This document shows, one piece after another, positions 45,322-53,446 of a stretch of DNA of 64,000 nucleotides. The notes under the pieces are model-generated. The model was given only the letters and a program-made list of their open reading frames with translations, made no database searches and had not been told where the DNA came from. The stretch is taken from NCBI RefSeq assembly GCF_000758625.1, contig NZ_CP009283.1, forward strand, positions 3,917,501-3,981,500, written 5' to 3'. How positions within the stretch are numbered: the first letter of the stretch is position 1; every line of letters begins with the position of its first letter. A program made the translations under genes and the position numbers. This stretch comes from Paenibacillus sp. FSL R7-0273. GTDB lineage: Bacteria; Bacillota; Bacilli; Paenibacillales; Paenibacillaceae.

Positions 45322-47418
45322 TTGAATTTATTATCTTTTCGCAGGCTCACCAGGATATGCATATTAACCTGTCTTGCCGCTGTTTTAACCCTGACTATTA
45401 TCAATCCTGCTGTGCAGGCATCTGCGCTTTCTTCTGTTTCTGCTTCCGGGCAGGCTAAACAACTAACGGCAGAGAATGCAGAGGCATTTCTGCAACAATT
45501 TTTCAACAGCGAAGAGGTACAGGCGCAGCTCTCGGGTGCCGTTGTCTCTATCGTCAAGGATGGAAAGATAGTCGCGAAAGAAGGCTTCGGCTATGCAGAC
45601 AAATCACTCGAAACAGAGGCAGATCCTGTCCAAACGGTCTTCCGGATGGCTTCAGTAACCAAAACTTTTACTGCAGTAGCTGTAATGCAGTTAGTCGAGC
45701 AGGGGAAAGTCGATCTGAATGCAGATTTTCAAATCTATACAGGTCCAATGAACTTCGAGAATCCATTTAATACGCCGGTAACGGTAGAGCATCTGCTCAC
45801 TCATACCTCGGGGTTCCTGACCAGTGATTCCCGTCTGGAAATGATTAGCTACGATTTTGAGAACAAAATGACCATAGAGGATTATGTGCATCAGCATATG
45901 CCTTCTGTAGTCCGTGAACCCGGCACATCATACATGTATGACAATTTCGCATCTTTACTATTGGGTCTGGTAGTAGAGAAGGTCAGCGGGGAGCGCTTTG
46001 AGGATTATATGAATAAACATATTTTTAATCCGCTGAACATGAATAAAAGCGGGTTTATGTTGGAAGGACCATTGAAGAAAGACCTTGCAACAGCCTATAA
46101 TGCTGCAGGAGACCCTTTAGACTTGTATACAGTACAACCAACCGTAATGCCGCATGGTGGAATGTTATCTACTGCCAATGATATCGGTATGTTTATGAAT
46201 GCTTTTCTTAACGGCGGGACCGGAAATGCTCGTATCTTGGCCGAAAGCTCCGTCGAGGCTATGCAGGAATACCGTTCAGCTATCCATCCGAATATTCCTG
46301 ATACTACATATGGATTCGAAGCGCCGTTTCAATTTCCTGGTGCAGGCAGCAGTCCTGAAATACTAACCAAGGCAGGGGACTTAATGGGTTTCAGCTCATA
46401 TATGTTCTTAATGCCTGAACAGAAAACAGGTGTGTTTATTGCTTACAATCAGACCAGCGGGTTGCGGAACATGTTCTATCCTGCATTTATCCAGACCTTC
46501 TTTCCGCAATATGCCACACCTGCAGCGTTTAATCCCTTTGAACCTCAGAATGGCGCAGATCTCGAGCCATTCACTGGTTATTATACTGATCTGCGTTTGA
46601 AAAATTTTGTTTCTACCGTTACTGTAAAAGAAAATACGCTTACTATCAATGATGCATATCTGGGTATGCGTGAATTAAAGCAGATAGACGACAATCTTTT
46701 TGTAGATGAATTGACCGGATATTTTACTGGATTTGAGCGGGATGATACCGGAAAAGTCACTTATCTAAAAGAGGCTAACCTAAATCCTTTGGCATATGAG
46801 CAAAAGGGACTGGACACAGCAGGCTATTTGGATGTGACCAAAGCTCATCCGTATGCAGAACCAATTATGATGCTGCAATCCTTAGGCTATTATCCGAATG
46901 ATCCATCTCTTAGCTTCAAGCCTGATGCAGGGATAACCCGTTCAGAATATGTAAGGCTTACGCTGGAGTGTAGCGGATTAAGCGGAAGTAAGACTGTTAA
47001 GATGGCATTTGCTGATATAGAAGGACATCCTAATGCCGCATATATTCAGGCAGCCATTGAGCTGGGTATGATCACAGGAACCGCTGACGGCAAGTTTCAA
47101 CCGGATCGGGTCATATCACGTCAGGAGGCAGCGGTAATCCAGTGGAGATTGATAAGACAATTATATCCGGATGAGCTCTTCCAGGATGTGCAGTTGGCTG
47201 GACAAACGGACGAATGGGCATTACCAGCCGTAAGAATGGCTGTGGCGCTGGGATGGCATGGACCAGACATAAAGAAAGAGGCCGACGGCTCTGTCGATTT
47301 CAAATCCAAAGAAATACTGAGCAATAAGGAGAATGCGGCTATCCTGTATTCTTTACTGACAAAACCGATTGGGCAGATCGTTAGCGAATTAGCAGGGGGA
47401 GATAGAATAAGGCGATAA
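45322..47418 (+). CDS. Secreted class-C serine hydrolase (beta-lactamase/PBP4* type) with SLH tail
   Basis: A 698-residue exported protein. The signal peptide (ICILTCLAAVLTLTIINPAV) ends near QASA. The catalytic domain (about 35-400) has all class-C motifs: Ser111-x-x-Lys114 in ASVTKTF, Tyr206-x-Asn208 in YMYDN, and HGG at 278. A beta-barrel-like region (about 400-500; GYYTDLRLKNFVSTVTVKEN) follows, and SLH-type repeats (about 505-690; GITRSEYVRLTLECSG, AYIQAAIELGMITGTADGKF, QPDRVISRQEAAVIQW) would hold it on the wall polymer. TTG 45322 is eight bases after AAAAAGGAG; GTG 45313 overlaps that site. It is probably the third gene of the XRE-DUF3169 operon. Likely substrates are D-amino peptides or esters; lactam hydrolysis cannot be inferred. 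Confidence 0.9.
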   Translation: MNLLSFRRLTRICILTCLAAVLTLTIINPAVQASALSSVSASGQAKQLTAENAEAFLQQFFNSEEVQAQLSGAVVSIVKDGKIVAKEGFGYADKSLETEADPVQTVFRMASVTKTFTAVAVMQLVEQGKVDLNADFQIYTGPMNFENPFNTPVTVEHLLTHTSGFLTSDSRLEMISYDFENKMTIEDYVHQHMPSVVREPGTSYMYDNFASLLLGLVVEKVSGERFEDYMNKHIFNPLNMNKSGFMLEGPLKKDLATAYNAAGDPLDLYTVQPTVMPHGGMLSTANDIGMFMNAFLNGGTGNARILAESSVEAMQEYRSAIHPNIPDTTYGFEAPFQFPGAGSSPEILTKAGDLMGFSSYMFLMPEQKTGVFIAYNQTSGLRNMFYPAFIQTFFPQYATPAAFNPFEPQNGADLEPFTGYYTDLRLKNFVSTVTVKENTLTINDAYLGMRELKQIDDNLFVDELTGYFTGFERDDTGKVTYLKEANLNPLAYEQKGLDTAGYLDVTKAHPYAEPIMMLQSLGYYPNDPSLSFKPDAGITRSEYVRLTLECSGLSGSKTVKMAFADIEGHPNAAYIQAAIELGMITGTADGKFQPDRVISRQEAAVIQWRLIRQLYPDELFQDVQLAGQTDEWALPAVRMAVALGWHGPDIKKEADGSVDFKSKEILSNKENAAILYSLLTKPIGQIVSELAGGDRIRR

Positions 47419-47520
47419 CATAAAAAGAAATCCTACGTACTGGCACTGATATACATTGAATGTCCAAAATATGAATTGATAATTTACATAAGTTCTTATT
47501 TAAAGAAGCATGATTATTAA

Positions 47521-47547
47521 AACAACTCCTAATGAGTTGTTTTTTTG
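47521..47547 (+). terminator. Terminator after the serine hydrolase
   Basis: AACAACTC (47521-47528) pairs with GAGTTGTT (47534-47541), loop CTAAT, followed by a run of Ts. Confidence 0.88.
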
Positions 47548-47652
47548 TAGACAATGTAGGCACTTGGCCATAATATGGGTCAAATTAAAGACCATTAAGA
47601 GTGTTGTTCCCAGTCGTAAAATAGGTAGATAACTTGGGAGGAGTTTTTGCGT

Positions 47653-47772
47653 TTGCAACCAGGGGACTTTGTGTCAATCATCAGTCGTAATGACAAAGAT
47701 ATAAGCTGGTTGAAGAGCCCCAAATCTAACCCAACTACATATGTACAAAATACGGGTTTTGTGAAGAAGTAG
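47653..47772 (+). CDS. Small unknown frame (39 residues), doubtful
   Basis: A TTG-started frame follows GGGAGGAG with nine-base spacing and reads MQPGDFVSIISRNDKDISWL, then KSPKSNPTTYVQNTGFVKK. The composition is protein-like, and I do not recognise it. It could be a small gene or the tail of a lost one. No promoter was identified. Confidence 0.25.
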   Translation: MQPGDFVSIISRNDKDISWLKSPKSNPTTYVQNTGFVKK

Positions 47773-48146
47773 TAAGTAAACAATCCGGACCAGGCTGATT
47801 TAGGCTATTTTATGGCTGAATCCGAATGTTTCAGTAATGTGAATATTATGTAATTTAAGTGCTCTATGTCTTTCTTCTTTGTATTATTTTTTTTCTGAGT
47901 ATTGTTTTTTATTTCTGATTTAGTTTTGATTTTATTTTCTTTAGTTGTTTGATTGTTGTTGTTTATTTTTTGGTGTTTTATGTTGCTACTAATGCTTTTA
48001 CTTATATTGAAATTCAATTCTAATCCAGTTCCGGCTTACCGGTTTAACTAACCGCTGATTCGCACAATTTCAACTAACCCTTCAATATCAATTTGCACAT
48101 TTTTACCATATATTATCCTTATATTATATTATTCTTGATTGTTTTA
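47773..48146. other. Gene-free, strongly T-rich stretch
   Basis: Between the small frame and the YdeI-like gene no supportable gene was seen. About 47836-48010 is a low-complexity run rich in T (with some G) on the plus strand and poor in C, unlike anything else in the window. A minus-strand Lys/Asn-rich frame through it has no ribosome binding site. A minus-strand fragment near 48050-48110 reads QIDIEGLVEIVRISG before a stop and may be a remnant. Confidence 0.5.
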
Positions 48147-48596
48147 TCATTTCTCCTTAAGCTTCTTCATTAGAGCCAGAATCCGGTTGTTTTTCGTCTC
48201 ATCCTTTTTGGCCAATTCGATGTGATTAAGCTGCTCCCGCTTGATATAATCAGGCTGACCCAGGAACTGGTCCAGAAGCTGGTGATCCTCCAGGGTCTGT
48301 AATATGTTATCCGGTACGGTTACTTCACGCTTTTCCTCACATTTGGTTAAAACAACATGAAGCTGGTCGCCCAACTCTTTACGCACTTCTCTGCGGATAA
48401 ATTCATTGTAAACTAAATAATGCCCGTTTTTTGACGGCAGCAAGGTATGCTCGAACTTGTGACCATCCACTGAGATTTGTACGGGTATCTTACCGCTGGT
48501 GTTGAATAATTCCTGAACGGAGTATGGGAAATAAATCACTTTCCATTTCATTTTACCTTCCAGCATCTTAATTTCACTGTCAAATTCAAAATTCAT
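48147..48596 (-). CDS. YdeI/DUF1905-type protein (bacteriocin-protection-like)
   Basis: A 149-residue soluble protein. The N-terminal half is a DUF1905 domain: KWKVIYFPYSVQELFNTSGK, IPVQISVDGHKF, and HYLVYNEFIRREVRKELGDQ. The C-terminal half resembles the YdeI/OmpD-associated tail (VTVPDNILQTLEDHQLLDQF, REQLNHIELAKKDETKNNRI), in which a helical segment is usually involved in stress or bacteriocin protection by unknown means. ATG 48596 is chosen over the upstream GTG (48608) because AAAAGGAG overlaps the latter. It stands alone on the minus strand. Function is inferred only from the family. Confidence 0.82.
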   Translation of the reverse strand: MNFEFDSEIKMLEGKMKWKVIYFPYSVQELFNTSGKIPVQISVDGHKFEHTLLPSKNGHYLVYNEFIRREVRKELGDQLHVVLTKCEEKREVTVPDNILQTLEDHQLLDQFLGQPDYIKREQLNHIELAKKDETKNNRILALMKKLKEK

Positions 48597-49018
48597 GATC
48601 AGCAGCACTCCTTTTATAAAAAAGCTAATTACGGTTCTACCATGATCAGTATATCCAACTTATGGGATTACGACTATATTCTAGACTTCGGAATCCAATC
48701 CCTGCCTGCACTTTACACGGCTGTTGGCAGATTTGTGAATCTCCAAGACTGCAGCCTAAGCTTTGTACTAAGCCCTCATCAACATGGATAAATATGACTA
48801 TATTAAATTATAGCACCCGGAAAATCTTCCATTTCGTATGGATAAATATGTTTTTCCTAATATACCCTATCCCGTTCTGATCTATATAAAATGTAAAGGC
48901 AGCCAGTGCTTAAATGCATCAGCTGCCCTTCATCATATGAGCACCGTTAATTCACTAGCCTCACCCTGCTCATCCGTACAGTTATATTGCATCATCCATT
49001 TCCATCCGTTGCACGGCC
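48597..49018. other. Intergenic stretch without a recognised gene
   Basis: About 420 bases between the divergent side of the YdeI-like gene and the end of the BNR_4 gene. Apart from the ribosome binding site of the former and a weak hairpin at 48895-48930, I see nothing functional. Short plus-strand frames here lack ribosome binding sites. Confidence 0.5.
48895..48930 (-). terminator. Weak terminator after the BNR_4 gene
   Basis: On the minus strand AAGGGCAGC and GCTGCCTTT can pair (48922-48930 with 48895-48903) across an 18-base loop that is itself partly paired, followed by a T-rich run. Position fits the end of the gene at 49019. Confidence 0.35.
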
Positions 49019-50290
49019 TTAGTTATTCCGCCCATAATAAAGCTTCAGATTCGTCACATCCACCAGATACAGGATATCAATGCCCTTGGGGCTGCGGTCC
49101 ACTGCAAGCCGCTCAATCGGGATGCCCGGAGCAAGCGAGGTTTCAGCCCAGCTGCCGCCTGTATGAACTGCCATGAAGGCGCGGTCCGTTCCGCTGCTTT
49201 TTACATAATAGATTCTTGCCGCATTACTTGCCCAAGTTACATCTATAGCTGCATTAGTCGGTGCTGCGTCAAAAACGGTCTGCAGGTTCCAGCCTGAAGC
49301 ATCGTAAGTAGCCATTTTGACCGCAAAGCTTGTACTGCCTGCTTCACGGTAACGGTAAGCGATCACTGGCCGATTGGCAGAATCGATAGTCATTTTTGCG
49401 CTTTGAACGCCTGGTCCGCCCGGATCGCTCCCGCTCTGTACATAGGCTTCACCAGGAGCCAAAGGCTGCACAATGTCTGCTGTAGTCAGAGTCACCGGCG
49501 TTGTTACCACTGTTCCATCCGCTTTGGTAAATTCGTTCGCAGCCGGGCTGTATTTTAAATAGGACAGCTGATGACGCAGCGGACTGGCGGCAAAATGCGC
49601 CCATTCAAACAGAATGTGCAGATCCCCATTGGAATCAAACACCAGATCATCCGGATAGACAGACCGGTTCAGGTGGGTAGCAATCACTTTGACCTGAGTC
49701 CACACCGAATCGGCATTGTTCCAGCGGAAAAGCACTGCATCTCTTTTGCCGGCCGGATCTTTATCTGCACGCACCATTAAATACAAATCCCCGTTTGGAG
49801 CCGTAGTCACCACCGGATAGGTTACTGTCATGCCCTGAGGCAGTTCATCCGAGTGATTCTGGGGAATGCCGCCCACCGTATCTGAGCGGTAATACCGCCA
49901 GGGATTACTGTGCATGGAAGCAAACACATGAAACCTGCCGCTTCCGTCTCTGGCCACCGATGGCTGATTATGACCAAGATCGTCAAGATATTCTGCAGGT
50001 ACATTCCCGTCCATAAGCGGAAGCTTGCTCCAATTCCCGTCATTGTCCCGTCGTGCAATAGCAACCGTATGTTTTCCCGGAATAGATCCCGGAGCATTAT
50101 AAGCTATGTAAGCATACTCAAACCCCAGCCCGTACGTAGCAAGCGGTGACCACCATCCGGCCACATTGCTCGAATCCATCGGAAAAGGAACTGCCTCCAG
50201 CACCGGTGCCGCACTACCCGCTCCCGCCGGTACCAGAGTCAGCATGGCCATTATAACGGCCGCCAGCTTCCATTTTTTCAGTCTGTTCAA
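49019..50290 (-). CDS. Secreted BNR_4 beta-propeller protein, candidate polysaccharide lyase
   Basis: A 423-residue exported protein: signal peptide KKWKLAAVIMAMLTLVPAGA ending near GSAAP, then a seven-bladed-propeller pattern of the BNR_4 family. Diagnostic stretches are GWWSPLATYGLGFEYAYIAY, GHNQPSVARDGSGRFHVFAS, MHSNPWRYYRS, TYPVVTTAPNGDLYLMVR and VFDSNGDLHILFEWAH. The HN(Q)P and MHSNPWRYYRS segments resemble those around the catalytic His residues of PL24/PL25-type ulvan lyases as I recall them, so lyase activity on a uronic-acid polymer is possible but unproven. I start at TTG 50290, eight bases after GGGAGG; ATG 50308 lies upstream of that ribosome binding site. No anchor or binding module is present. 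Confidence 0.8.
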   Translation of the reverse strand: MNRLKKWKLAAVIMAMLTLVPAGAGSAAPVLEAVPFPMDSSNVAGWWSPLATYGLGFEYAYIAYNAPGSIPGKHTVAIARRDNDGNWSKLPLMDGNVPAEYLDDLGHNQPSVARDGSGRFHVFASMHSNPWRYYRSDTVGGIPQNHSDELPQGMTVTYPVVTTAPNGDLYLMVRADKDPAGKRDAVLFRWNNADSVWTQVKVIATHLNRSVYPDDLVFDSNGDLHILFEWAHFAASPLRHQLSYLKYSPAANEFTKADGTVVTTPVTLTTADIVQPLAPGEAYVQSGSDPGGPGVQSAKMTIDSANRPVIAYRYREAGSTSFAVKMATYDASGWNLQTVFDAAPTNAAIDVTWASNAARIYYVKSSGTDRAFMAVHTGGSWAETSLAPGIPIERLAVDRSPKGIDILYLVDVTNLKLYYGRNN

Positions 50291-50507
50291 AACTTCCGCC
50301 TCCCTCATTTAAATGTTAGCAAACCATGCTGGCAGATCCTGCACAACCCCGCCCAATGTAAACGTATTCACAACAATCCGGCAACCTCCTCCTCTTAACT
50401 GAATATTGAGATCCAACAGCCCAAAGATAGCACGCCGCACACTGAAATGTTACTGTACTTTTGCAAGATTGCTGTATTAGCAGCCGGCGGATGTATGCTT
50501 CCTCACC

Positions 50508-50541
50508 AAAAAAAGAGAAGCCCGGATTCCGGACTCCTCTC
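50508..50541 (-). terminator. Terminator after pfkB
   Basis: On the minus strand a 13-pair stem with three wobbles (50529-50541 with 50513-50525, loop of three) is followed by at least seven Ts (As at 50508-50514 on the plus strand). Confidence 0.85.
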
Positions 50542-50566
50542 AACGCATTACCACACGTGTTATTTG

Positions 50567-51487
50567 TTATTTCATTTCCCTGTACAATCGTTCCGTATCT
50601 TCCCGTCTGCAGAGCTCGCGCTCCGGATTCATCACTGCCGCAGCACCTGCAGCCACGCCATATCTGACCGCTTCCCTGAGCGGATGCCCCTGGGATAAGC
50701 TGTACACCAGCCCGCCCACGAGGCTGTCCCCGGCACCGACAACGCTGGCTACCTTTACCTTTGGTGACTGGATATGCTCTGAGCCCTCTTTTGTCACCAG
50801 CAGAGCCCCTTCACTTCCCAGGGAAATCACCACGACCTCCGTACGCCCTTCATCGATCAGGCTTAGCGCGGCGGCTTCGGCCTCCTGGTGGTTACTGATG
50901 GATCTTCCGCTAAGGTCCTCGAGCTCCCGCAGATTGGGCTTCAGCAGATAGACACCGGCGTCAGCGGCCTTCTGGAGCGCTTCACCCGACGTGTCAACGA
51001 CGATCCGGACCTTCCGGGCTTTAGCAATCTCCGCGACCTTCCCGTAAAAATCCTTCGGGCATCCCGGCGGAAGACTCCCGCTGGCCACAATCATGTCCGG
51101 TACGGCTTCGAGCTCCTTAAGTGCCTGCAGGCAGGCTTCCCAGTCCTTTTCAATAAAGGACGGACCGGGCATATCAAAACGGAACTGCTTCCCTGTCGAT
51201 TCCTCCAGCACAATCAGATTCTCGCGGGTCTGTCCTGTGATCGGTACGGTCTGCCAAGACACGCCTTCTTCATCCAGCATGCTGCCGATCAGCTGCCCGT
51301 GCAGGCCGCCTGAAGCATAAACCGCCAGAGATTCGCCGCCTAGACGTCGCACCGCTCTTGCAACATTTACACCGCCACCGCCCGGTTTATAGGTCGCTTG
51401 CCTGCACTTCATTTTATGCTCCGCTACAACGTTATCAATTCCGGTACTGGCATCTACGCTAGGGTTCACAGTTAATGTTACGATCAT
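50567..51487 (-). CDS. pfkB: PfkB-type phosphofructokinase (ribokinase superfamily)
   Basis: A 306-residue sugar-phosphate kinase. The substrate-side motif is KPGGGGVNVARAVRRLGG and the ATP/anion-hole motif is VVGAGDSLVGGLVYSL, with catalytic base Asp254. Other family marks are RENLIVLEESTGKQFRFDMP, ASGSLPPGCP, VDTSGEAL and LLKPNLREL. The overall pattern resembles E. coli PfkB (6-phosphofructokinase 2) as I recall it; 1-phosphofructokinase (FruK) and tagatose-6-phosphate kinase are close alternatives. There is no fru PTS or DeoR gene beside it, which favours the PfkB reading. It stands alone with its own terminator. Confidence 0.85.
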   Translation of the reverse strand: MIVTLTVNPSVDASTGIDNVVAEHKMKCRQATYKPGGGGVNVARAVRRLGGESLAVYASGGLHGQLIGSMLDEEGVSWQTVPITGQTRENLIVLEESTGKQFRFDMPGPSFIEKDWEACLQALKELEAVPDMIVASGSLPPGCPKDFYGKVAEIAKARKVRIVVDTSGEALQKAADAGVYLLKPNLRELEDLSGRSISNHQEAEAAALSLIDEGRTEVVVISLGSEGALLVTKEGSEHIQSPKVKVASVVGAGDSLVGGLVYSLSQGHPLREAVRYGVAAGAAAVMNPERELCRREDTERLYREMK

Positions 51488-51578
51488 GGATTATCGCTCC
51501 TTTAATCGATCCTTCATGGGAAATCAGCTTTCCAGACATCATTACCCTTATCCTGCACCGCTATGGTCACACAAATGC

Positions 51579-51612
51579 AAAAAAGACGGTTGCCCGCTAA
51601 GGGCAGCCGTCT
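51579..51612 (-). terminator. Terminator after the FusB-like gene
   Basis: On the minus strand AGACGGCTGCCC (51601-51612) pairs with GGGCAACCGTCT (51584-51595) with a single C-A mismatch, loop of five, followed by six Ts. Confidence 0.85.
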
Positions 51613-51622
51613 CTTAATCTGA

Positions 51623-52273
51623 TTATGGCTTGCGCACAGACCGCACGAACCGCTCCAATGCTTCTGTGCTCGTAATGCTATGATTACAGGCAAGATTGTC
51701 CATGCAGACATACTGCCCCACAGAGGCGATGTTGTCCTGCGAGGCATGCACAGGCTTGGTTGACACCGAGAGAAAGGCAAGCTCCTGATGCCGGTTGCAG
51801 AACAGGCAGTATCCCTTCTTGTTCACGGGTAGAAGCCTTCCTTCAATTCCAATGAACTGGCCTTCATACGGATAGACAATGAACAGCTTGTTGGCAGCGA
51901 TGTCTACCCAGCTCAGATAGGTGATGTACCGGAAATCAATTGTACTCAGATCAGGTACCTTCAGCTTCTTGGTCTTGGGAAAAAGCTTCTGGATCTGCTT
52001 CAGCGTAACGTCCGGATAAGGGACCATGAGCGGCTCCATACTGTCAAGAAAGCGCTGAAAGTCATAACCTGACTCAAAGGCCGAAATCTGCTCAAGCAGC
52101 TCCCGCTGGTCCGCAGTCAGTTCAGTAAAAGCATTAACCACCGTGTCAGCCGCAGTGTACCTCACCGTCTCCAGCACTCTCCGGTCTGCAACCGTCCGCA
52201 GCGTGTTCTGCAGGAAATCCGCCTGCTTCTTAATCACGTTAAATTGATGGTTTCTAATAAATGGTGTATTCAT
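51623..52273 (-). CDS. FusB-like elongation factor G-binding protein
   Basis: A 216-residue protein of the FusB/FBP type. The helical N-terminal half (FIRNHQFNVIKKQADFLQNT, ELTADQRELLEQI) precedes a C-terminal treble-clef zinc-finger domain: KLFIVYPYEGQFIGIEGRL, then GYCLFCNRH (Cys-x2-Cys near 154-157) and YVCMDNLACNHS (later Cys ligands). In staphylococci, acquired FusB binds EF-G and frees it from fusidic acid-stalled ribosomes. Chromosomal relatives such as this are widespread in Bacillota, and their normal role is less clear, perhaps ribosome rescue. ATG 52273 follows AAGGGGCG; a frame from 52309 adds 12 residues without a ribosome binding site. Confidence 0.82.
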   Translation of the reverse strand: MNTPFIRNHQFNVIKKQADFLQNTLRTVADRRVLETVRYTAADTVVNAFTELTADQRELLEQISAFESGYDFQRFLDSMEPLMVPYPDVTLKQIQKLFPKTKKLKVPDLSTIDFRYITYLSWVDIAANKLFIVYPYEGQFIGIEGRLLPVNKKGYCLFCNRHQELAFLSVSTKPVHASQDNIASVGQYVCMDNLACNHSITSTEALERFVRSVRKP

Positions 52274-52532
52274 AGGTTTTCGCCCCTTAGATATGATAGT
52301 TACTCTCATACCGGTGCAAAGCCTACTATTAGAAACGATAAAATCTAGTTTGGGCGACTGAATTATTGTCTTTTATCGCACCCCACGCAAAGTATCGCCC
52401 CTGATCAGGCTTTGCATGAGGACAGCCTAGCTAATGAGCAGTTATTCAATGCCATCGGGTTAACCCCCTATTCCGTTCACATGCCCAAAGTATAGCAGGA
52501 AAGCGGCCTTTGCTCAATCACAGCAAACATGT

Positions 52533-53309
52533 CTACCGCTCATCCATCATTGCCAGCAGCTGCCCGTAGCGCTCCAAGGTACCTGTATCCTCTACCCTTA
52601 CCCCCGACTGATAAAAGACAATATCCCCGCTGCCGCTCTCCAGCAGTTCATTTTTGTCCAGTATCCGCTTCAGGTTCTTCGCCGTGCCCAGGCTGCCCGA
52701 GATCAGATCGGTGCCTTCCGGGAACAAGTCCCGGAGCACATCAGTGAAATAAGGAAAATGGGTGCAGCCGAGCACAACCGTACCATACTGGCATAGATCA
52801 AACTGTGACAACTCCTGCCGCAGATAGCTGCCGACCAGCTCTTCATTAAACTGATGGCGCTCGGCAAACTCTACCAGACCCGGCAGCGCCAGACAGTTGA
52901 CAATATCCTGATGGTCCAGCCGCTTGACCAGGTTGTTGAACTTTTCTTCTTTTAGCGTCAGATTAGTGGCCAGGACGAGCACCTTTTTGCGGTGAACCTC
53001 CCATTTCTGCACAGCCGGCTTCACAGCCGGTTCAATCCCGAGGATCGGAAAAGCATACCGCTCACGCAGCTCCTCAATTGCCACGCTGGTTGCCGTGTTG
53101 CAAGCAATGACGAGTGCTTTTACCTGCTGGCCGGCAATGAACTGCACAGCCTCAAATATATATTGTTTCACTTCTTCCTTTGTTTTCTCTCCGTAGGGGA
53201 CATTTTGCGTATCTGCATAGAACAGGTAATCTTCATTCGGCAGAAGCTTCAAGGCCTGGTGCAGCACCGTAATTCCGCCGATTCCGGAGTCAAAAAAACC
53301 AATCCGCAT
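52533..53309 (-). CDS. murI: Glutamate racemase
   Basis: A 258-residue cytoplasmic enzyme making D-glutamate for peptidoglycan. It begins IGFFDSGIGGITVLHQAL and has both catalytic cysteines: Cys70 in VIACNTATS and Cys182 in VVLGCTHFPYF. The family segment ADTQNVPYGEKT is also present. Length and motifs are typical of RacE/MurI. It stands as a single gene behind GAGTGA. The D-glutamate pathway is essential, so this gene should be core genome. Confidence 0.96.
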   Translation of the reverse strand: MRIGFFDSGIGGITVLHQALKLLPNEDYLFYADTQNVPYGEKTKEEVKQYIFEAVQFIAGQQVKALVIACNTATSVAIEELRERYAFPILGIEPAVKPAVQKWEVHRKKVLVLATNLTLKEEKFNNLVKRLDHQDIVNCLALPGLVEFAERHQFNEELVGSYLRQELSQFDLCQYGTVVLGCTHFPYFTDVLRDLFPEGTDLISGSLGTAKNLKRILDKNELLESGSGDIVFYQSGVRVEDTGTLERYGQLLAMMDER

Positions 53310-53374
53310 AATTTCACTCTTTTCGTGCTTGATAATTGCTTATCTATTTTACCACATGCGCCTTTGTATATTTG

Positions 53375-53400
53375 AAAAAAGACAGCCGTATTCGGCTGCC
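53375..53400 (-). terminator. Terminator after the alpha-amylase gene
   Basis: On the minus strand CAGCCG, loop AATA, CGGCTG is followed by TC and six Ts (53375-53380 as As on the plus strand). It lies between the amylase stop and the racemase start. Confidence 0.85.
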
Positions 53401-53446
53401 CCATAATTTATGCGAATTTGCGTAATATGTTCTACATACCAGGTGT

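Noticed and set aside
47805..48017. 70-codon Lys/Asn-rich minus-strand frame
   Set aside because: It starts at a TTG without a ribosome binding site, is low complexity, and merely reflects the T-rich strand bias.
52274..52532. Protein-like plus-strand fragment ending VHMPKV between murI and the FusB-like gene
   Set aside because: No start or ribosome binding site and too short to separate from chance; kept only as a note.
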